The notes under the pieces are model-generated. The model saw only the letters and a program-made list of their open reading frames with translations. It was not told the DNA's origin and did no database searches. Positions 23,995-24,938 of a DNA stretch of 24,938 nt are shown one piece after another. Location of the stretch: positions 1 to 24,938 of the forward strand of contig JBJEDY010000075.1 of NCBI GenBank assembly GCA_051872535.1, read 5' to 3'. Position 1 is the stretch's first letter, and each line of letters opens with the position of its first letter. The DNA comes from CAOJBM01 sp051872535. Lineage in GTDB: Bacteria > Bacillota_I > Bacilli_A > RF39 > UBA660. The translations under genes and the position numbers were made by a program.

Positions 23995-24501
23995 TTAAGA
24001 TTCTATGTCGCCATCTACTAAATACACTCCAACTGTATGTGTATAATTATAATATTGTGGATCCCAACCATTATAATGAGTAGACGTTACAGTAGTTCCA
24101 TTTATAGTCACAATTCCTTCTGCAGAATCGTATGAAACTGTAACAGAAGTATCTGAAGCTGCAGTCCTTTCTTCTCCTCCGCTTCTTAGTCCAGTCCAGT
24201 TAAATGCATCAGATTTAATAAACTTCACTATAAAATTATTTTTTGTAAATTTTTGATAATCATTAGGAAATTTAGATTTTAAATCAAATGTAGTTCCTTC
24301 TCCTAAATAATATATACGTGCTCCACTTCCTCCATATAATTCTTCTATAGCTTGATCAGCAGTTATCAAAGTTCCATCTTCTTTTTTATAAACTACTTGT
24401 TGAGCAGTTATTAATTCCTCTGCAATTACATAACCAATTCCACAAAATAATAATGCACCTAAAATAAACGTAAATAAACTATTTTTAAATATTTTCTTCA
24501 T
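23995..24501 (-). CDS. small exported protein with N-terminal membrane helix and beta-rich C-terminus, 168 aa
   Basis: The family is not recognised. A basic start (MKKIFKNS) and a hydrophobic stretch (about 8-27) make a signal peptide or anchor; GYVIAEE at its end is a possible cleavage region. Next comes a VYKKEDGTLITADQAIEELYGG segment (about 37-58, AIEELY near 51-56) that resembles the ALDDLY motif of the neighbouring protein. Residues 90-168 are predicted beta strands rich in Thr, Tyr and Trp. The ATG at 24501 follows GGAAGG; an earlier in-frame start would overlap the upstream gene by over 30 nt and lacks a ribosome site. One nt separates it from the upstream gene's stop, so the two are co-translated. 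Probably at the cell surface. Confidence 0.75.
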   Translation of the reverse strand: MKKIFKNSLFTFILGALLFCGIGYVIAEELITAQQVVYKKEDGTLITADQAIEELYGGSGARIYYLGEGTTFDLKSKFPNDYQKFTKNNFIVKFIKSDAFNWTGLRSGGEERTAASDTSVTVSYDSAEGIVTINGTTVTSTHYNGWDPQYYNYTHTVGVYLVDGDIES

Positions 24502-24502
24502 A

Positions 24503-24790
24503 TTAATTACCTTCCTTTTTACTATATAAATCATCTAATGCATCTTGTAACGTTTGAACTTCTGAATTATATGAAGTTGTCAATGTAACTTGAGAAGCAT
24601 CATACTTAGTAGAACCATTACTTGATTTATTAAATAAATCATCTAAAGCTGTTTGGACAGAAGTGTCATTATACTTTATTTCTTCAGCCGAAAAGAATGA
24701 TACTGCATATACCGTTATTGATAAAAAGAATACTGCACCAATAGCAAAACCAAATATAAATTTTCCATTCTTTTTAACAAAACTCTTCAT
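24503..24790 (-). CDS. small exported protein with two ALDDLY-type repeats, 95 aa
   Basis: The family is not recognised. A basic N-terminus (MKSFVKKNGK) and a hydrophobic helix (11-33) act as signal or anchor. The remaining 62 residues hold two copies of a motif, VQTALDDLFNK (45-55) and LQDALDDLYSK (81-91), separated by a polar Ser/Thr/Tyr linker. The ATG at 24790 has AGGAG 8 nt upstream; the longer open frame upstream starts in the promoter. As far as I recall, similar short signal-plus-ALDxLY proteins recur in uncultured gut Firmicutes, but I cannot name a function. The downstream gene carries a related motif, so the pair may act together at the surface. Confidence 0.75.
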   Translation of the reverse strand: MKSFVKKNGKFIFGFAIGAVFFLSITVYAVSFFSAEEIKYNDTSVQTALDDLFNKSSNGSTKYDASQVTLTTSYNSEVQTLQDALDDLYSKKEGN

Positions 24791-24814
24791 ATGTATATCT
24801 CCTATTCTATAAAC

Positions 24815-24843
24815 AATATAATATAAATTAAAAAATATTTCAA
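24815..24843 (-). promoter_or_regulatory. promoter of the small exported protein pair
   Basis: TTGAAA (24838-24843) and TATATT (24815-24820) are separated by exactly 17 nt on the - strand. The start would be near 24808, about 18 nt before the ATG. Confidence 0.6.
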
Positions 24844-24898
24844 CATTATTCAATTGTTTCAAACATAATAAAATAAAAAAGTAGGTTAATTTAAGTTA

Positions 24899-24926
24899 GG
24901 AAATCCCGTTTGGATATCCCGTTTTT
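24899..24926. other. short direct repeat and stem-loop at the window edge
   Basis: ATCCCGTTT occurs twice with a 13-nt period (24903 and 24916). The same stretch can form a stem, GGAAATCC with GGATATCC, with one mismatch and a 5-nt loop; on the + strand this is followed by GTTTTT. It could be a terminator remnant, the end of a gene beyond the edge (a - strand frame stays open to the stop at 24896), or a repeat that continues outside the window. Confidence 0.35.
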
Positions 24927-24938
24927 ATTGATTGATAA

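Noticed and set aside
24502..24534. Longer form of the 168-aa exported protein
   Set aside because: It would overlap the upstream gene, place a non-signal segment before the hydrophobic helix, and lacks a ribosome site.
24903..24924. CRISPR-like or iteron array at the right edge
   Set aside because: Only two 9-nt units with a 4-nt gap are present, far too short for CRISPR, and no cas or replication gene is in view.
1..24938. Insertion sequences, prophage genes or a defence system
   Set aside because: No transposase, integrase, phage structural, nuclease or toxin-antitoxin motif was found in any sizeable open frame, and no terminal inverted repeats flank a gene block.

Overview
The window is low-GC DNA whose recognisable proteins are all Firmicutes/Bacilli-like. 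The rsmC(ybxB)-rpoB-rpoC order, AGGAGG-type ribosome sites, TTGACA/TATAAT promoters and short hairpin-plus-T terminators support this. rpoB ends in TGA and Trp is written TGG, so the standard bacterial code is used rather than the mycoplasma code. An uncultured, host-associated, Erysipelotrichia/RF39-like lineage is my best guess, but it is an inference.

Layout. 1-1123: a possible gene tail and an orphan hypothetical gene on the + strand. 1139-9206: the RNA polymerase block on the - strand (RsmC-like methyltransferase, rpoB, rpoC; rpoB and rpoC overlap by 4 nt). rpoB has its own strong promoter inside the end of the methyltransferase gene. The ribosomal protein genes usually next to this block are absent on both sides. 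9229-12480: three singly transcribed housekeeping-type genes (M29 aminopeptidase, dCMP-deaminase-like protein, membrane-anchored metallophosphoesterase). 12512-12665: a tRNA-Glu(CUC) with its own promoter and terminator. 12671-15290: a two-gene operon of a PLP fold-I aminotransferase and a DcsG-like ATP-grasp ligase, probably a small amino-acid-derived metabolite pathway. 15309-19705: a divergent pair of a giant MMPL/RND exporter and a TetR-family regulator, with palindromic operator-like sites between them. 19692-23860: a tightly packed operon of a Mn-type cation diffusion facilitator, an ABC ATPase and two ABC-2 permeases. 23916-24843: two small exported proteins sharing an ALDDLY-type motif.

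How the parts fit. The right half is dominated by envelope and export functions: MMPL pump under likely TetR control, ABC exporter, metal exporter and two small surface proteins. The left half is core information processing. The most notable points are (i) an RpoB rifampicin pocket that naturally carries Lys and Asp at the E. coli 513 and 526 positions, (ii) about six and a half degenerate helical modules of 73-82 residues inserted in the second extracytoplasmic domain of the MMPL pump, (iii) the aminotransferase/ATP-grasp operon, and (iv) stop codons repeatedly embedded in terminator hairpins. All calls come from reading the sequence alone; no database search was possible.
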